A DNA stretch of 64,000 nucleotides from Bigelowiella natans CCMP2755. Lineage: Eukaryota; Cercozoa; Chlorarachniophyceae. The notes under the pieces were generated by a model. The model was not told where the DNA came from and ran no database searches. It saw only the letters and a program-made list of their open reading frames with translations. Position numbers and translations under genes: made by a program. The DNA is taken from NCBI GenBank assembly GCA_000320545.1, contig ADNK01001587.1, positions 54,925 to 118,924 on the forward strand, in the 5' to 3' direction. Positions 36,780 to 51,800 of this stretch are shown one piece after another (position 1 is the first letter of the stretch; every line of letters begins with the position of its first letter).

Positions 36780-38088
36780 ATAATAGGCTGTGAAGTGTGT
36801 GTACAAACGTCTAAAAAAGAAGAGGAAAGAAGCGCAGATATCATGTATATTATGAATTTTGTAAGGAGGAACAAAACCAGAGTTACCGAGGATAACGAGA
36901 GGGGGGGAGGGGGGGAGGCGGGAAGGTAGGGAGAGGATGAGTAGTGAGGACAGTGATCTGGTGTTCGTGGTAAATGAGGATGATTTACCATTTACCTTGT
37001 TAATATATTGCCCAATTACCTTACCACCTGGTTCTTTTTGATTTTAAACGAAAGAACAGACAATTTAAGCTGAATCCTCTATCCTAACATTCACTCCTAA
37101 CTGATATATTGAAGGATCGCTAAAGGCAACGAAGCTGGATATAAGTGGAATGCCCGTGTGAATGGATTGCGCGAGGGCTTTAAATTTAAATCTTCTAACA
37201 AAGGATTCCCTTACCTTCGTTTTGGCTATCCAACTAGTACTTACAAATATATAGAACAACCACAAGAAGGAGGAAAACTTAGAAGAGAGGAGAGAGAGAA
37301 AGAGTGAGTGAGTGAGAGAGAGAGAGAGAGAGAGAGAGGGAATATGTGAGAATCGTTGTGATAGTGAAGAAGTCGTACTCTCTTGAGAGCAATTGATCAT
37401 GCGTCATGTGGCAGCAGTAGGGTTGTCTTGCTATTTGAATGTTATAGGACAATGATGGTAAAGAGTTGATAATATGTACTGGCGGTGCTGATCTCATTAA
37501 TGCTGCCTTCTCCATTTTTTTGGGTGTTCCTTCCAGGTACTCATGGCCTCTTATGGGACTCGCGAATTGAGCCCCCGTGCACGATTTTTCTTGTGGATAG
37601 ATACTACAAACCTGAAAACGGTGGCGCGCAGATGGGAAATAGGTAATATAAGTATGAATTAACAATAATAATGGCATAGGAGGAGAAGAGACCAAGAATC
37701 CGCATGGAATAGAATATCAATCAATTAGTTACGAATCAATGGCAGCATAGTATGTATCCCCTTTGCTAGCAAATGTATCATCGTCATCAGTGCTATGACT
37801 ATCACTACTTATGCATAGCTTGCAAAGTCGGGATAATGCCTGGTCGTTTGGGCGTCGATACGCACAGTTAGCGGTGTATTGTGCCGGGGAATCTGTCGGA
37901 AGATGTAAGACTTCAGTAGGCAAGTGGTCCATGCAGGTCCAATCCGTCGTCGTCAAGTTGTAGTAGAAGGAGAAAAAAAAGAAGAAAAGGAAAAATTATA
38001 TCAACAGAATAGACGATCCTTTTTTGTCATTATAATTGAATGATAACCCTTTATAGACTAAACATACCACATCAGCTTGATTGCGCTC

Positions 38089-38155
<67 letters not shown>

Positions 38156-38928
38156 TGTTGAAATTGCCGCTCTAATATCATCGTTTTTGAATCCCCAAAA
38201 ATTAAGGCGGTAACCATAGATAAAGTGCAAAAACAATATAAGTGGTACTTGGATGGCAAGATGCATGCCCTTTCTACTCCATTCCGATTTATGAGTCCGG
38301 GGCGCCTCGCTATTGGCAAGGGTAGACGATCACTTGTAGCAGTGAGGGAAAAGCCGTTATGCCTTCGCAGCAAATAGTAGAATAAATGGTTGCAGTGGAG
38401 TAAAAACTAGGTTAGATTTCAGTTGTATTATTTTGTGCGTTTCAGATGTTGATGATCATGATATTCATCACCATTATCATCATCATCATTATCATCACCA
38501 CCACCATCTCCATCTTCTATGATTAACCAGGTGCTAAATCCCAGTTTGAGTGGTCAACGTTAGACGTCGGGTCGATCGTTGCATACGACGACGTCTTATC
38601 CGAATCTTCCATCAAAAAGGTATTTGACTACTTGTCTCGGAAATACTCAATCATCTGCGAAGGAACAGCAGCAATCTCTCAACCCTTGGGTGGAGTGGAT
38701 GGCATTGATCTTGTGATGTTTAAGCCTCTTGCACTCGAGGTATACATCAAATGATGAGTGATATATGTTCATGCATACATGCATCCATTGTTGTTGTTAG
38801 CTGCTCATTTATTAACTTCCTTTTCACTTTCCTTCCTTTAATTATTGGATGCAAAGGCATGTCGTGCGGTGTTCTGCAAGCATATTAATATTGATATTAG
38901 TGTTGGAAAGGTGTATGTGTGTGTATGT

Positions 38929-38972
<44 letters not shown>

Positions 38973-38986
38973 GTGAGAGAGAGAGA

Positions 38987-39031
<45 letters not shown>

Positions 39032-39799
39032 GCGAGTAGTAATTCACTATCTTCTATCTTCTCCCCAGGTGGTGCCTCAAACCTTGGAGCATTGTGTAAG
39101 TATCCTGACGTGCGTTGAGGCATCGTATTTAGGGCGAAAACCATTCGCAGCTGAGTACTTCCGACAACTGATGGCCATTGGCCGGGACACTCTCACAATC
39201 CTTAAAACTCATCTCCTGCAATATTCGCGAACAATGATGACTCCCGATGCACATCATGTAATCATAAATCTATCAGTAGCGATTGTAATACATTGTGAAA
39301 ATAGTATTGCTGTGATGATACGTCATTGGGGTTTGCGGATAGGTATTGGACGGTGTGTATTTTTTTAGTGGGAGGATGATAGTATTGATGCATATTTTTA
39401 TTTTTACCATGGTCATCAACATCTATCACTATCATCATCATTATCATTATCCCCATGCTTTATCAAACAGATTCGTGACGACGTGATTACGAAGGCTGGA
39501 AATCTTTTGATATCTCTCCTTATTGCCGAACCGAGTTCCTCAAAGATTAGCCTTCATGTGAAAAACGCTATTCGAGGTGGAGCAGGATCTGCGCTTATCG
39601 ACGGGTATGGATTCTTGTTTCCCCAAATACCTAAGCAAATTATGGTACTCAAAGATCTCGTGCTTCGAGAAGAGAAAAACAGCAGCAGCAGCACCAGCAC
39701 CAAATACAACTTGGATTTGAAAGTTGTGATTGAGCGTTTATTCGCTCGATACACGAAGTTCTCTACTTGTGTCCAGGTAGTAATTATGGAATGGCCATT

Positions 39800-39835
<36 letters not shown>

Positions 39836-42800
39836 ATATAGCCGTTGGGAATACAGTAATGTTTCAGTAGCAGTATTAGAAGAGTGAAGACTCAACTCAA
39901 ACTGTTAATGTTATAGTCCTCTTTCTTGCTCACTTTTTCTATCATCCTCTTGATGCTCTGTGGAAATTTTTTGTGTATCAATATGGTAATACTCATCCAT
40001 CAGGTTCTGAACGAGATTGAAGAGGCTGCTACAAGAAACAAAAATGGCACTGAGGATAACACGCCAAAAAAGGCATTCGAAGAATTTCTGGAAATAATGC
40101 TTAATTCTAGCGTTGATATTACGGTAGACGAGCTTAAAAAAGCAAAATTTGGAGCAGATGCTACTGCTAATGGTGGTGCACAGCCAACACTCGAGGCACT
40201 TTGTTCAATGCAAGCGCACATTACTGCGCGCATGACCAAAGCGTGCGCTGCAGCAGATGCTGCGAATAAACTCTCGGAAGATCTTCCTGGAACTCTCCTT
40301 TGTCTAATGACCGATAAACCAAGAAGCTTTACAAAAAACGATTCAGAACCCATTGAAATGAAGTAATTGTGGTGTTGGTTGTGTCGATATATGTAGAAAA
40401 CAAAATGTGCAGAATGGCGATGATGTTATGATGATAATGATGATGACGGTGACGATGAGATGCAAGAACAATAATAATGCACTCGATTATATTGAAAATT
40501 TTGGCATGTCTACATATATTAATTTTGATAATTAATATTAGATATTATTTTCATTATTATCAAGATTTGAGGAGCGACTGAACCCCAAGAAATTCACTGT
40601 TGACTTTTGGATGAAATCAAACGGGACGGGTGCCTATTCTCTTATTTCGAATGGCTCTAGTACCGCAGGAGGTTTCGTGATGACTTCTTCGAACAACTAC
40701 ATTGTCGCGGTATTGTTCAAAGACGGTGGACAAGTCAACTTGCAGGCTCTTGATCAATGCAAAGTAAATGTATGGACGAGAGTCACATTTATTTACGATG
40801 GTGAATGTGCAGAGATCTTCTTAGATCTGAAGTCTTCGAATAAGATAAACATGAGCGACTTCAAGGCGAATAGCACTACCACACTTAAAATAGGGGCAAA
40901 GAACTCATGTGTCATGTATAACTTCAAGATGATGTCGGAAGTTCTAAATAAACTGCAACTTGAGTGCCATGCTGGCAATGACTGTAGAACTTACTTGGAT
41001 AATCTCGAAAAGAAGCTTCAGGACGAAGAGCGGATGGCTAAAAAGAAGAGTGAGCTTGAGGGAGGAAAAATCACTAGGGTTACATTGGAGGATCAGCGTG
41101 ACCACTCAGAACTGACGATTGAACACCTCAAGGACAAAAAGATTATGTCACTATTCCTCGGTAGTGGTGGCTATGGCACAACGAAAGACAACAAAGACGA
41201 TAATGCAGTAGCTGTGATTCCAATACTGAAATCAGTCTCATATGACCTTAAGACACGTATGTTAGTGTTTAAAGGAGAAGGGTTCTCTTCTAACGACAAG
41301 AAAGAGGGAAAAGAAGGAGAGAAACTAGCAACGACGTGCGACATCCCAATTGTAGATTCCGTAAAACTGGAAGAATCTAAAGTACTTGATACGATTCAGA
41401 GCTTAGCTTATATGAGCAAGCCTGCAAGCAGCGGTAGCGTGAATTTCACATTGCCAACTGAAAAGCAGGTCATTGCAGCTCTGAAGGAGGCTAAGAAGAA
41501 GAGAGCAACCGATCATAAAAGTACTACTACGAAGCAATGTGGCGAAAATGGCATGCCCCCTCTTGCCCCGACAAAACTTACCAAATCAAAAAAAATTGGG
41601 ATGCTAAAGAAGTTAGATATGTCTGGAGAGTCATCCTCTGCTACTTCTACATCCTCTGCTACTAATGGCGATCGCTCATCTCCTTCCTTCTCTGCTGTTA
41701 CCACGCCAAGGTCGCGAAAGCGAGGCAGTAATGTATCAAAACTCATGGAGTTATATTCGAAACCTAATGAGGGAAAGGAAAAGAAATCACAGCTGCCGAT
41801 GAAGGGAAAATCAAAACAAAAGACTAACATGAAGGGAAATGCGAAAATCGATACAGAAAGTAATGAAATAAAGGCGGAAGATAAGAAAAATAGTAGTTGC
41901 ATTCACGAGGAAATGAGTTCAAAGACGACGAAGGAAAAGAAAGAGGAAATAGAAGTTGAACAGAAGGAAAGCGATGGTAATGCCACTGGAGATGATGATG
42001 GAAACACTGCTAGGTCGAGCACGGTGTCATCCAATATGTCAAAGGAAGAAATGGAAGCAAAAGAAAGGAAACGCATAGAGGAACTTATTGAAAGACGATT
42101 TAAGATCGCCTCAGATGCATATAAGAACCGTTTGGCTGCAAACAGGGCTAAGACAAAGGCTGTTAATGATCTCTACATCCAGTTGCTTTCTAAATATGCA
42201 GTTATAGTTCTGGATGCAAGCAACAGAATTCTCTTAACCTATTGTACAAAGATTAGTTCAGCAGTCATTGCTTCGAAGACAAAGGCAACACCAGAAGCAG
42301 CAGGAGCAGCAGAATTGGAACTACGCCCATTTCTAATATCAATGGCGAAGACACTACATAACTCAATCGTGTCAAAGATATATCCGCCTCTTCTATCAAA
42401 CCTGACATCACTAGCAGATCCAAACTTTGCAAACATCACAGCAATATTCCTGGCTCCGTTATTGACACTTGTTGACACACACCAAAAACTTGCCGTCGAT
42501 TTCTCTATTTACCATTTCAAGTTGGAGTTACGAGATAGCAATCTAAGCAACGATAAAAAAGATCAGAAACAGAGAGACCGTGACTCTGAACTGAAACAAA
42601 TGAAATGGATATGTCATTATCTTCCTAGCTTGTGTACGAGTACATGCAGCCGTATTGCTCAATCACTTGTCAGAAGCATTCCAAAACACGGAATCGAGAA
42701 CAAGGGTGAGGAAAAATGGATGGAGACGCCGATGTTTAGGGGGGGCTTGGTTAGTGATGATGGTGATAATAGTGGTGATTCTGAAAATAAGACAGCAGCT

Positions 42801-45800
42801 GAGGACGGACCACATAATAAAAGGGAATCGTATGATCTTTCTAAGTCGGAGGAAACTAAGCTTATTGCCCGTATAATGAAATGTGGCATTGAGGGAAAGA
42901 ACAGCACTGATACAAATATGAAAGAGCTATGGGCTGATATAAAGCAGCGAGCTGGCAAAAGATCACGCGTACAAAAATCAATCCAAAAACAAGCGGATGA
43001 ATGTACGGTCGGTATCTTCTGTGTAATTACAAAACATGTGCATCTGTTAAAAGCTGTGACAGAAATTCTAGACGAGGGAGATCTTGAAAATAGCAATCAG
43101 AAGGTAATGGGTCTCTTGGCTGACTACTATCGCACAGCAAGCACGGTTGGCAACATCATGAGAGTTATGAAGGGTCAGGCTGGTGACGTGGGAGTTTTTC
43201 ATGCAAACACGATGAAGAGGATAAGGTTCTTCCTAGAATTGGAACCAGCGCCTTCAGTATCACCAGCTAAAGGTATCTACCAAGATCTGTTACCTAATAT
43301 GAAAACGAAACTTAGAAGGCGTTCCTCTGTTGGTCTTTCTATCCCTCAACATGCTCCGCAAATAAGACGCACACGTTCTGTGCTGAAGCCCAAATCTAAG
43401 TGGAGAAAGGCCAAGATTATTCTCACACTCCTACGCACAGCTTTTAAGGCCGTTAGTCGTCTAAAGAGATTGATGCTTCTGTCGCGCATGCGTGGTAACT
43501 TTGACAATGAGGAAACGAAGGGAAAGATTTCTGAGGACAAGCGACTAGTGTCTGACTTGATGAAGATCATTAATATGTCTGACAACAGGTTTAAGGTAGA
43601 AGACATGCGCTTGGCCTTAGATAAACAAAGAGAGCGTGCGATGCTTCGGCTTCAGGGTCTCAAAGTATTTAACAGGCTCAGTGAAACCGTTATCAATTAT
43701 CACTCAAAGCTTTCCGACATGCTATCTGTGGCCGTGAAGGAATACCTTGGTAGCGATACCAATGTGACTGATAATAAAAATGCTGCTGCATCACCAAGGG
43801 AGCAGAAGACATGTAAAGAGCGCCAGCAGACTGACTTGCACGCAAAGGCGAAGAAAATTGTCGCAGATCGTAGTGGCATTCCTACCGTCATTAGCGCGTT
43901 GAGCAAATCTTTTGGATCAAATACCATGGTTAAAGACGGAGTTGTTGATTTGAAAGTAAATGAATCATCGTCTCTTTTTCCTGACCATTATCTCTCAGAT
44001 GTTGAAACAGTGGGTTTAAGCTTATGGAAACAATTGGGAGAGGAATACTATGGAGTTGTGCGCAAGTTAGTGAATATTAAGCACGACAAGCTTGATCCAA
44101 ATACTACTCTCAGTGCAATACAAATGTGCAACATGGATCTTCGAACAGAAGATTTGCAGCATATAAACGACGTTGGCATTATTCCTTTTATCACACCTCT
44201 CATTAAATATCCGATTATTGATGCGCTACCGTTACGTAAACTCTTGCTGGATAGAAAGGTTAATGATAAGATTTCTGATGAAAGCGCAGCGAATGATCTA
44301 TTCAAGTGTCTTTCTTCCTCTTTGGTTACAGTGGATGCTGAGGCGTTAAAGGTGAGATACGCCGCGTGGACTCTATTTCGCTATATAGCTTATCTTGGCG
44401 CAGATTATCCCATTCTTTCACACGTCATGTTAGATAATGTCAAGGAACAACTTTCCCTTTTAGCGAAGCTCATTTCGTTCCAAACGTTGCCTATTAGTCT
44501 TAAAAAAGAAATCAAAGAGAATCACATATTGTTAGAGAAGCAATGGACAAGGCAAGTTGAGAAGAAAAAAATAGCAGAGAAAGCTAGTAAGGCCCTAGCT
44601 CATAAGCTGGAGCGTCCGTTTTTTTGCTTCAACTTTTCCTCGCAACAAAGCAGCAGAGATCTTCCCGAATACTGCAGCTGGTATGGCGAAAAAGGCGATG
44701 GTAACGTTCCTACTCCTAATGTTGAATTAGGAGCTTTAAGAGGAGATGAAGGAGGATTAGAGATTCCTAAGTCGTTCCTTTTGGCATTTACAAATCCCCT
44801 CAAAACAGACAAATTGCTAAGTGACTACAGCGTTGTACTGGATCTTAAGGTTGATAAGTTATCGAAGGATGCTAAAAATGGTATACCTCTATTTGCTGCC
44901 AAAACCGGGAAAAAATCAACGCAAGTCTTTATTACATCGAACGGAATTGTTGGTTTTGAAGCCCGTTCCTCGGAAGCAAAAGAAGGAAAGGAAGACATTG
45001 GTAGAGTGAAACCAAATGAGTGGCAACGTATCGTCATTGTTGTAAAAGCATCAAGCACTAAAATTAGTACTTATGTTAATGGGAAAAAATCATCTGAAAA
45101 AGTCAGCCATGTGATCTCCCCTACATCCTCGTACACAATAGCAAATGAGAGTTTCGGAGTATTTCCTTGCTTTCCACGTGTTCCAGAAGATGTTCATCGA
45201 TTTCTCTATGGCGTGAAGATCATCACTAGAAGTCTATCCGATGGAGAAGTGACCGAAATGGCCGGACTTCCCACCGAGATGAAAGTTAGGCATAATCATA
45301 AGTATCAGATGGCTGTCAAGGCACTTTTCCGTATACTACAGCAGCCACATAAAGCTAAAAACTTTTTGAAGCTGGATTTAAAGGCTTCCGTTTTCGATGA
45401 AGAGGGGATGAAGGACGTGTTGGATATGGAAGAATTGGTTGAAGGTTATTGCGTGGCACAGAAGATTGCCCAAGATAAGTTCGTCGAAAAAATATACATG
45501 GACGATTGGAGCGAGTTATTTATATGGTCTGCATCTGTATCTGATATTAAATTGGTCGATACGATTCCATCTCTTTCAGCGGTTGTCAAATATTATCAAC
45601 AGCGAACAGCCCAAGCGATCAAAATCAAAGTTAATGTTGCTAAGGATGGTTCTGATCATACTCTCACGATCTACGGTGATACGAAGGTCGACGATATACT
45701 CAGGATGCTTGAGGAGGAAGAAAAGGTTAACACGAAAAATATGGAGTTGGTATTGAACCCGATGTCGCAAATTTCGCAATCATCGTCCTCTTCGGCTTCA

Positions 45801-48800
45801 TCGTCAATCTCCTCGTACGTAATCCTAGAAGGAACACAAACGGTTAAAGAACTTAACTTGACTGATTCCTCTTCAGTGACATTAATTGAAAGCAAGAGAC
45901 AAATGGTTGCCAGTAGAAGATTCTGGGCTTCCTTTGATCGGTTTGCCCACCTTCAAGATGCTAGTATGAACTGGTACCGTGTGTCATCCTTAGAGCGCGA
46001 GCTGCGAAACTCGGAGAAATCATGGGTTCCTTCATCCGCAGAGATTTCGATTTACTTAGCACAAATGATGTGGTTAACGCTTCGAATTTCAAAGTGCCGT
46101 GAGATCTCGGAACGTGTGCGTAACGCTGACTGGATGAACATATTGCTCACATTAGCACTGAAAAGGCCCGTGAACCCAACCCCAGAGTCTGTTGAGCCGT
46201 CTCTATTAACAAGTGGCATTCTCGCAGCCAAAATGTTGCAGCTCCATCTACCATACATACACCCTACAAACCCAGGTCTAAACCTGAATGGGGAAGATAT
46301 TCTCAAGATGATATTCGAGAAGGTCGTTGGATTTATGTTCCCTTGCAGTAACAGGGAGAGTGGAGACGAGAAAAAGGGCGAAAAAGGATGGAATAAAAAG
46401 AGGAAGCCATCTCAACATGTTTGGGAGGCATATGACCGTGTTTTTTCCAAATATTGCCTTTCAGGGTTTGCTATGTGCTGGGAACTTGTCCATGTTTATC
46501 GTAAGCTTCTATCCGGTGGCAGCAAATTAGTACAGGATGAATGGCGAGAGCTATGTGATATCCGGCTTTTCGACGCGCTCTCTGGATTGAGAGACCCTGA
46601 GGTCCACAAAGCTTTGGAAGGTGGTACGCAGAGCGTCAACGACGATGATAATAATTACAATGGACGGGAGCAAAAAGACGCAAAAATCGTTAATAAGATC
46701 CGAGACATTGCTTGTGCTCTACTAATTCTCGGAGGAGAGACAGAGCCAATTCGTGAGGGAGCTCGTGTTGCAGTCGAAGGAGAAAGTGAACGCGGCACTA
46801 TAATTGAAGTCGTCTCACAGGCTGAAGAGTCCTTTTACAAAAAGAACGGTTTACAGATAAAGCTGCAGAATGACGAAAACAAGCACAGTGATATCAAGAC
46901 AACGGGTGGAGGACGTATTGTAAAGCTAACAGTTCTCCTTGATGGGGATACTACTGTATGCCTCACTGGAGAGGATATCGCCAAAGTTACTTGTTTCAGT
47001 GACTCAAATCTCGCTTTCCAGAGTATCTCTCGCTCAGATGAAATTGCTAATTTACTTGGATCATTCATTTCTGTAACAGTATCAACACCCTTTGGTAGCC
47101 GCTTGAAACGCATGTGCCTAAACGCTTTGCGCAACTTCCTTAAACGGCCACAAATGTGTCGAATTTTTTCAAATCTTGGATACGCAAAAAGGTTAGCTCA
47201 ATTTTCTCTTGGATTATCACCTTCTGTCGCCAAGATGCCTCTTTCAGTTGAAAATCTTGAGAGTCGTCTATTCACTATTGATAGTTACGATCGAGGGGCT
47301 GCTTTCACATGCGAGCCCACTAGACAGGGAGTTAGCGGTGTTGTTAGCTCTGGGTTTTTCCCTCAAGGATCGCTCTCACTACACTCTTACGGGAAGTTGA
47401 ACACGAACGAAGGGCCATCTAACAATGCTGGTCTTTTTGAAAAGTTTCCTCAACATGCGGAGGTCAAGTACGCTTGCGGGCTTACAATATTTTCTATGAT
47501 TCTTACCACAGATGGTACATTATACGCATATGGGCGAAATCAATATGGTTGCTTAGGCATCGGTCGTGATCCTTCATCCTCAATACCAAAACCTATTAAA
47601 ACCTCTGTCAAGTTTTCTCAAGTAGCCACTGGCCAAGCCCATGCCATTGCTGTAAGTGTTGATGGAAAAACCTATGGATGGGGCGATAACTATTACGGAC
47701 AACTTGGTGTGTAACATAGCATAAACCAAAATAGAAAATATCTACAATACAATATTTACAGCTTTCAAACATAATATGAGGTAATGCATCGATGTGCTCT
47801 TGACGAGACGTTATTGCCTCTATCCTTTTGCTGTTACCGTTCCTTCTAATGTGCAATGTATAATGTATGCTGCAACAACTGACTGATTCCATTTTTATGT
47901 ATCAACAATTCACAGGCACTGGCGATTCCGTGGAACACCAGCAACCTCTCCTACTCACTTATTACAGTTCAAAGAAAGTATCTGTTATTGGTTGCGGCAC
48001 AGATCACACTCATATTGTTGTTCCGGGGGAGGGTGTGTATTCACATGGGCAAAATCCTGCGGGTCAATTAGGTATTGGCACTACAGGTAGCAGCCAAAAC
48101 TACAATCCTCAGTTGATGAAGGGGGACATTGCTGATGTAGAAGTCGTACAAATCGTCGGGATTTCAAATGCGGGACTCGCAATATCCAAGAATGGGGAGC
48201 TGTACTCTTGGGGCTCTGGCCCTGGAAAGATGAGTCCTAATGCAAATATTTGCGAGATCACCGATGTACTATGTCTCCAACATAACTCGACCGTTTCTAA
48301 CAATATTGACGATTTAAAATCTATCTTTTGTACTAAGAGTGATAGTCGTAGTCGTAGTCGTAGTCTACCATACATATCCCGCCGATCATCATTTATGCAT
48401 ATAACGGTAAACATATGACATCCATTGTTCCATGGTATTGTGAGTCTTGTATCTTGGTTTAGTTCACCGGTTCATTTCTCACTATTATCTTCGAAGTATC
48501 GTCATCACTTTACTACATCCATTCTTACCATATTCATTTAATCTAACCAGGCTAAGGGACCGTGGATTCAAGTTGCATGTGCTAATAATGACGTATGTGT
48601 CGTCAACACAATTGGTGAGGTTTGGATGTTTGGTCAGACCAACAATCTTCTATGTCAGCTCCCGGTTCAAAAATGGGGAAGAATACCACTACCACAGGAT
48701 GCAAAATGCAATTACCTTGCAATGTGCTATACGCACGTAGTGGCCTCGTGTGATGGCAATAAATTGTATAGTTGGGGCACAGAAGGTTCATTCTCGATTC

Positions 48801-51800
48801 TAGATTCAAAAACCGATAATACCTACCGAGTTATAAACACGCCACGAGAATTAAAATTCGATGAAAAGGTCTTCTCACTTTGCTGTTTCGAGAACCACAC
48901 CTTCGTATTGACAGGTATATCTCGAGTTAGACCTCCAACTCCCTACGTGTACGACAAATCTGCAGGTTATTCCGCTGTAGCAGGAGGGTCTGAGGAAGAG
49001 CCCCCTCTTCCTCCCTACCCGCTTTCGGCATACCTACTAGGCGAGGGAAAAATCGTGACAAAAGACGTCGATGATGGCTTAGTAGAGTTCAATATATACT
49101 CTCATGCAGACAGAGATATGGTTGATGCGAGTCAAAATACAAGCTCGTCGGTGTTCGGTGCTAAGACCTCTCATAAGTTTTTCGCTTTTGTGAACCCCGT
49201 CTCCGGCACAGAGCGTATAAATATAATCACCAAGCCGTGCCCAGGGGAGAAAGAGGGTAAGCAGTACTACAGTTTATGCATTGATAGTCCAGATGCTAAG
49301 AACGGTTGGCAGATGTCTCCAGATTCGGTCAATCATTTCTTCGCATACCAGGAAAAATTGGAGGAGACTGTCAAATTTGTAGCTGTATCGCGAAAATCGG
49401 CTCCAAACTGTGTTAAAGTGCGTAAGGCTTCTAGCATCGAAAAGGATATTGACAAGTATGATATTCTCCTCAGCTTTTATGCATACACTGATGCAAGTCA
49501 GTTCAATGCCAAGGTTGTGTTGGATGAAATTGGAGAGACGCATGCGAAGTTGTCACTTTTTACATCGATTGACGAAAAGATGGGAGCTCTTGTCATGGCA
49601 GACAGCAATATCCTTACATGCTCTGCAAAGCCTCTTTTCCAAAAGATAAATACTGACAAGCAAAATCAGATCCTAGTCGGAGGAAAGGAAAAGAGGGAGG
49701 TTAGAAAATTCGCTTTCACCCTCTCCCTAATGCTCAATGGTAATGGTAAGTCGCTTTCAGCCAAAAAACTACTCAGTTTTCCCGGTTTCTCGATGGGATT
49801 TGCAGACCAGAGTCTCTTAATTGGAGAATATGATGGAAATGATAGTGAAACAAAGAAGTTCCCTCTGAAAGAAGAAACTGAGAAGAAGGAAAATGATGAT
49901 GATGATGAGAAAGAGGACACGACAGCTGATAAATGGATTAGAATTACTATCGTATGCGACATGGCAAATATTAGCAATAATGAGGACAAGAAGACGAGTA
50001 ATGGGAATGATGATGGTCCGAACGATGATGTTCTGCAAATTACTGTTTTCGTGGACCATTCTAAGACTGCGACAGTTACTATACCCAAGGAGGCTTGTTT
50101 GAAGAGGTTTGGAGATGAGAAATCTTGCATAGAGCTCGTAGACGGTTTCACAGGCCTCATTAAACAAGTTGCTATGTGGGAATTTGCCCTATCTGAAGAA
50201 CATGTTCGTTGTCTTCTAGCCCATGGCCTATCGAATATTCGCTCAGACTTTAAGGTGGCAAGAGAGGAAGTGGAAACCCTCAAGACTTTTGATTTTACTG
50301 AAGAGCAAAAATACATGTTTAATAATAAAGAAAACGGTGGAATGATAGTAGTAGATGGGCAATCAAGCTGGCTGTCAGCCCAAACACTTGTTGAAGCTGC
50401 AGCTGCAAATACAGGCAATGAACAAAAAATGGCACTTGGAAAGAAGCTAATTGGAAAGGCACTTAAGTTAGGAGAAGGCAGTGTATTGAGGCTCAAACAT
50501 ACAATTCGAAATGACAAAAAAAGCGCAAGCTCAAGACTTGAACCCCTTTCAAAATATCTCATAGTAGCGGATGTGTTTTTACCGAAATGCAAGGAGCCAT
50601 ATACATTATTTGATTGTACAGGGCAAGATGAGCTCAAGCCTGAAGTTTCGAGTAGTTTCCGCGGTCTTAGTTCCACTAAAGGTGGATTTCCCTCTTGTGG
50701 TGTTCGTTGGGCACAAACACGGTCGCCCATTCCAGGCACACCTTCAACTTTTGAGTGTTGGTTGTTGTTGCCTAAGAATGCATCTACAGCAATGCCAACT
50801 TTAGGAACACTTGCTGGCAATAAGTATATGTCTTGGTTCATACAAAATAACGGCAATGTGTGCGTTACCTGGTCGAGCGATCTTGGAATCACATCCAAAA
50901 AGTTCGGAACTGTTAATGTGAGAACTGGTTTGTGGGTTCATGTTGCCGTCGTCATCGACATGAAGCTAAAAACTGTAACTTTATATATTGATGGCCAGGT
51001 AGCTGAAAAGGCCAAGAAGTTTGTAAATTTGCCAACAAATTTTTCGGAAGAAAAAGCATTTATTGGAAATGACACACTGGAACCTACGACTTGCTTTTCT
51101 GGTAAACTGAGGGATGTACGAATGTGGGCCGTCGCTAGGTCCCCAAAGGAAGTGCAAGAAAGCATGGAGGGAGGAAAGATTTCAGGAAACGAAAAGGGCC
51201 TCATCTGTTGGTATAAACTAAATGAAAGCGGTCCTTTTAATACGGGTGTAGTCGAGAAACTGGCCAAGAAAGCCGCTGGAGCTGGACCGTCATCTGACGG
51301 GGTCGTTGGTGACGATGACATGGACTTCTCTCATCCCCATCTACAGCCTCTCCTTGATATGGGCTACGATGAAATGTTAGCAATGTGGGCACTTGAAGAA
51401 ACAGGATATGAATCTGTCGATGAGGCCATTGGTTTCTTAGCTGACGAAGACGAAGTTAGTATGCCAGAGGAGTTCAAGGAAGCTTACAACCAAGCAAAAG
51501 GAGGGGGGCATGCAGGAGCAGAAGATAAGGATGAAGATGAAGATGATGATGATGATGATGATGAGGGAGAGGACGAGGAAGAGGATGCAAAAGAGGGTAA
51601 TGTAGACTCTATGGGAAAAGGTGATAGTGACGAGGAAAAGAAAATTACAGGCCCGTTATCATCAACATCTGCTGCTGCCACTGCTGCTGCAGAGGGGCCA
51701 AAAGGTGAAGTTGCTGAAGTTAAAGCAAGTGAACTCAAAGCCGTAATTGGAAAGCAGAAAAGGAAGAAAAAAAAAAAGATAGAGAAGAGCCTTGAGGAAC

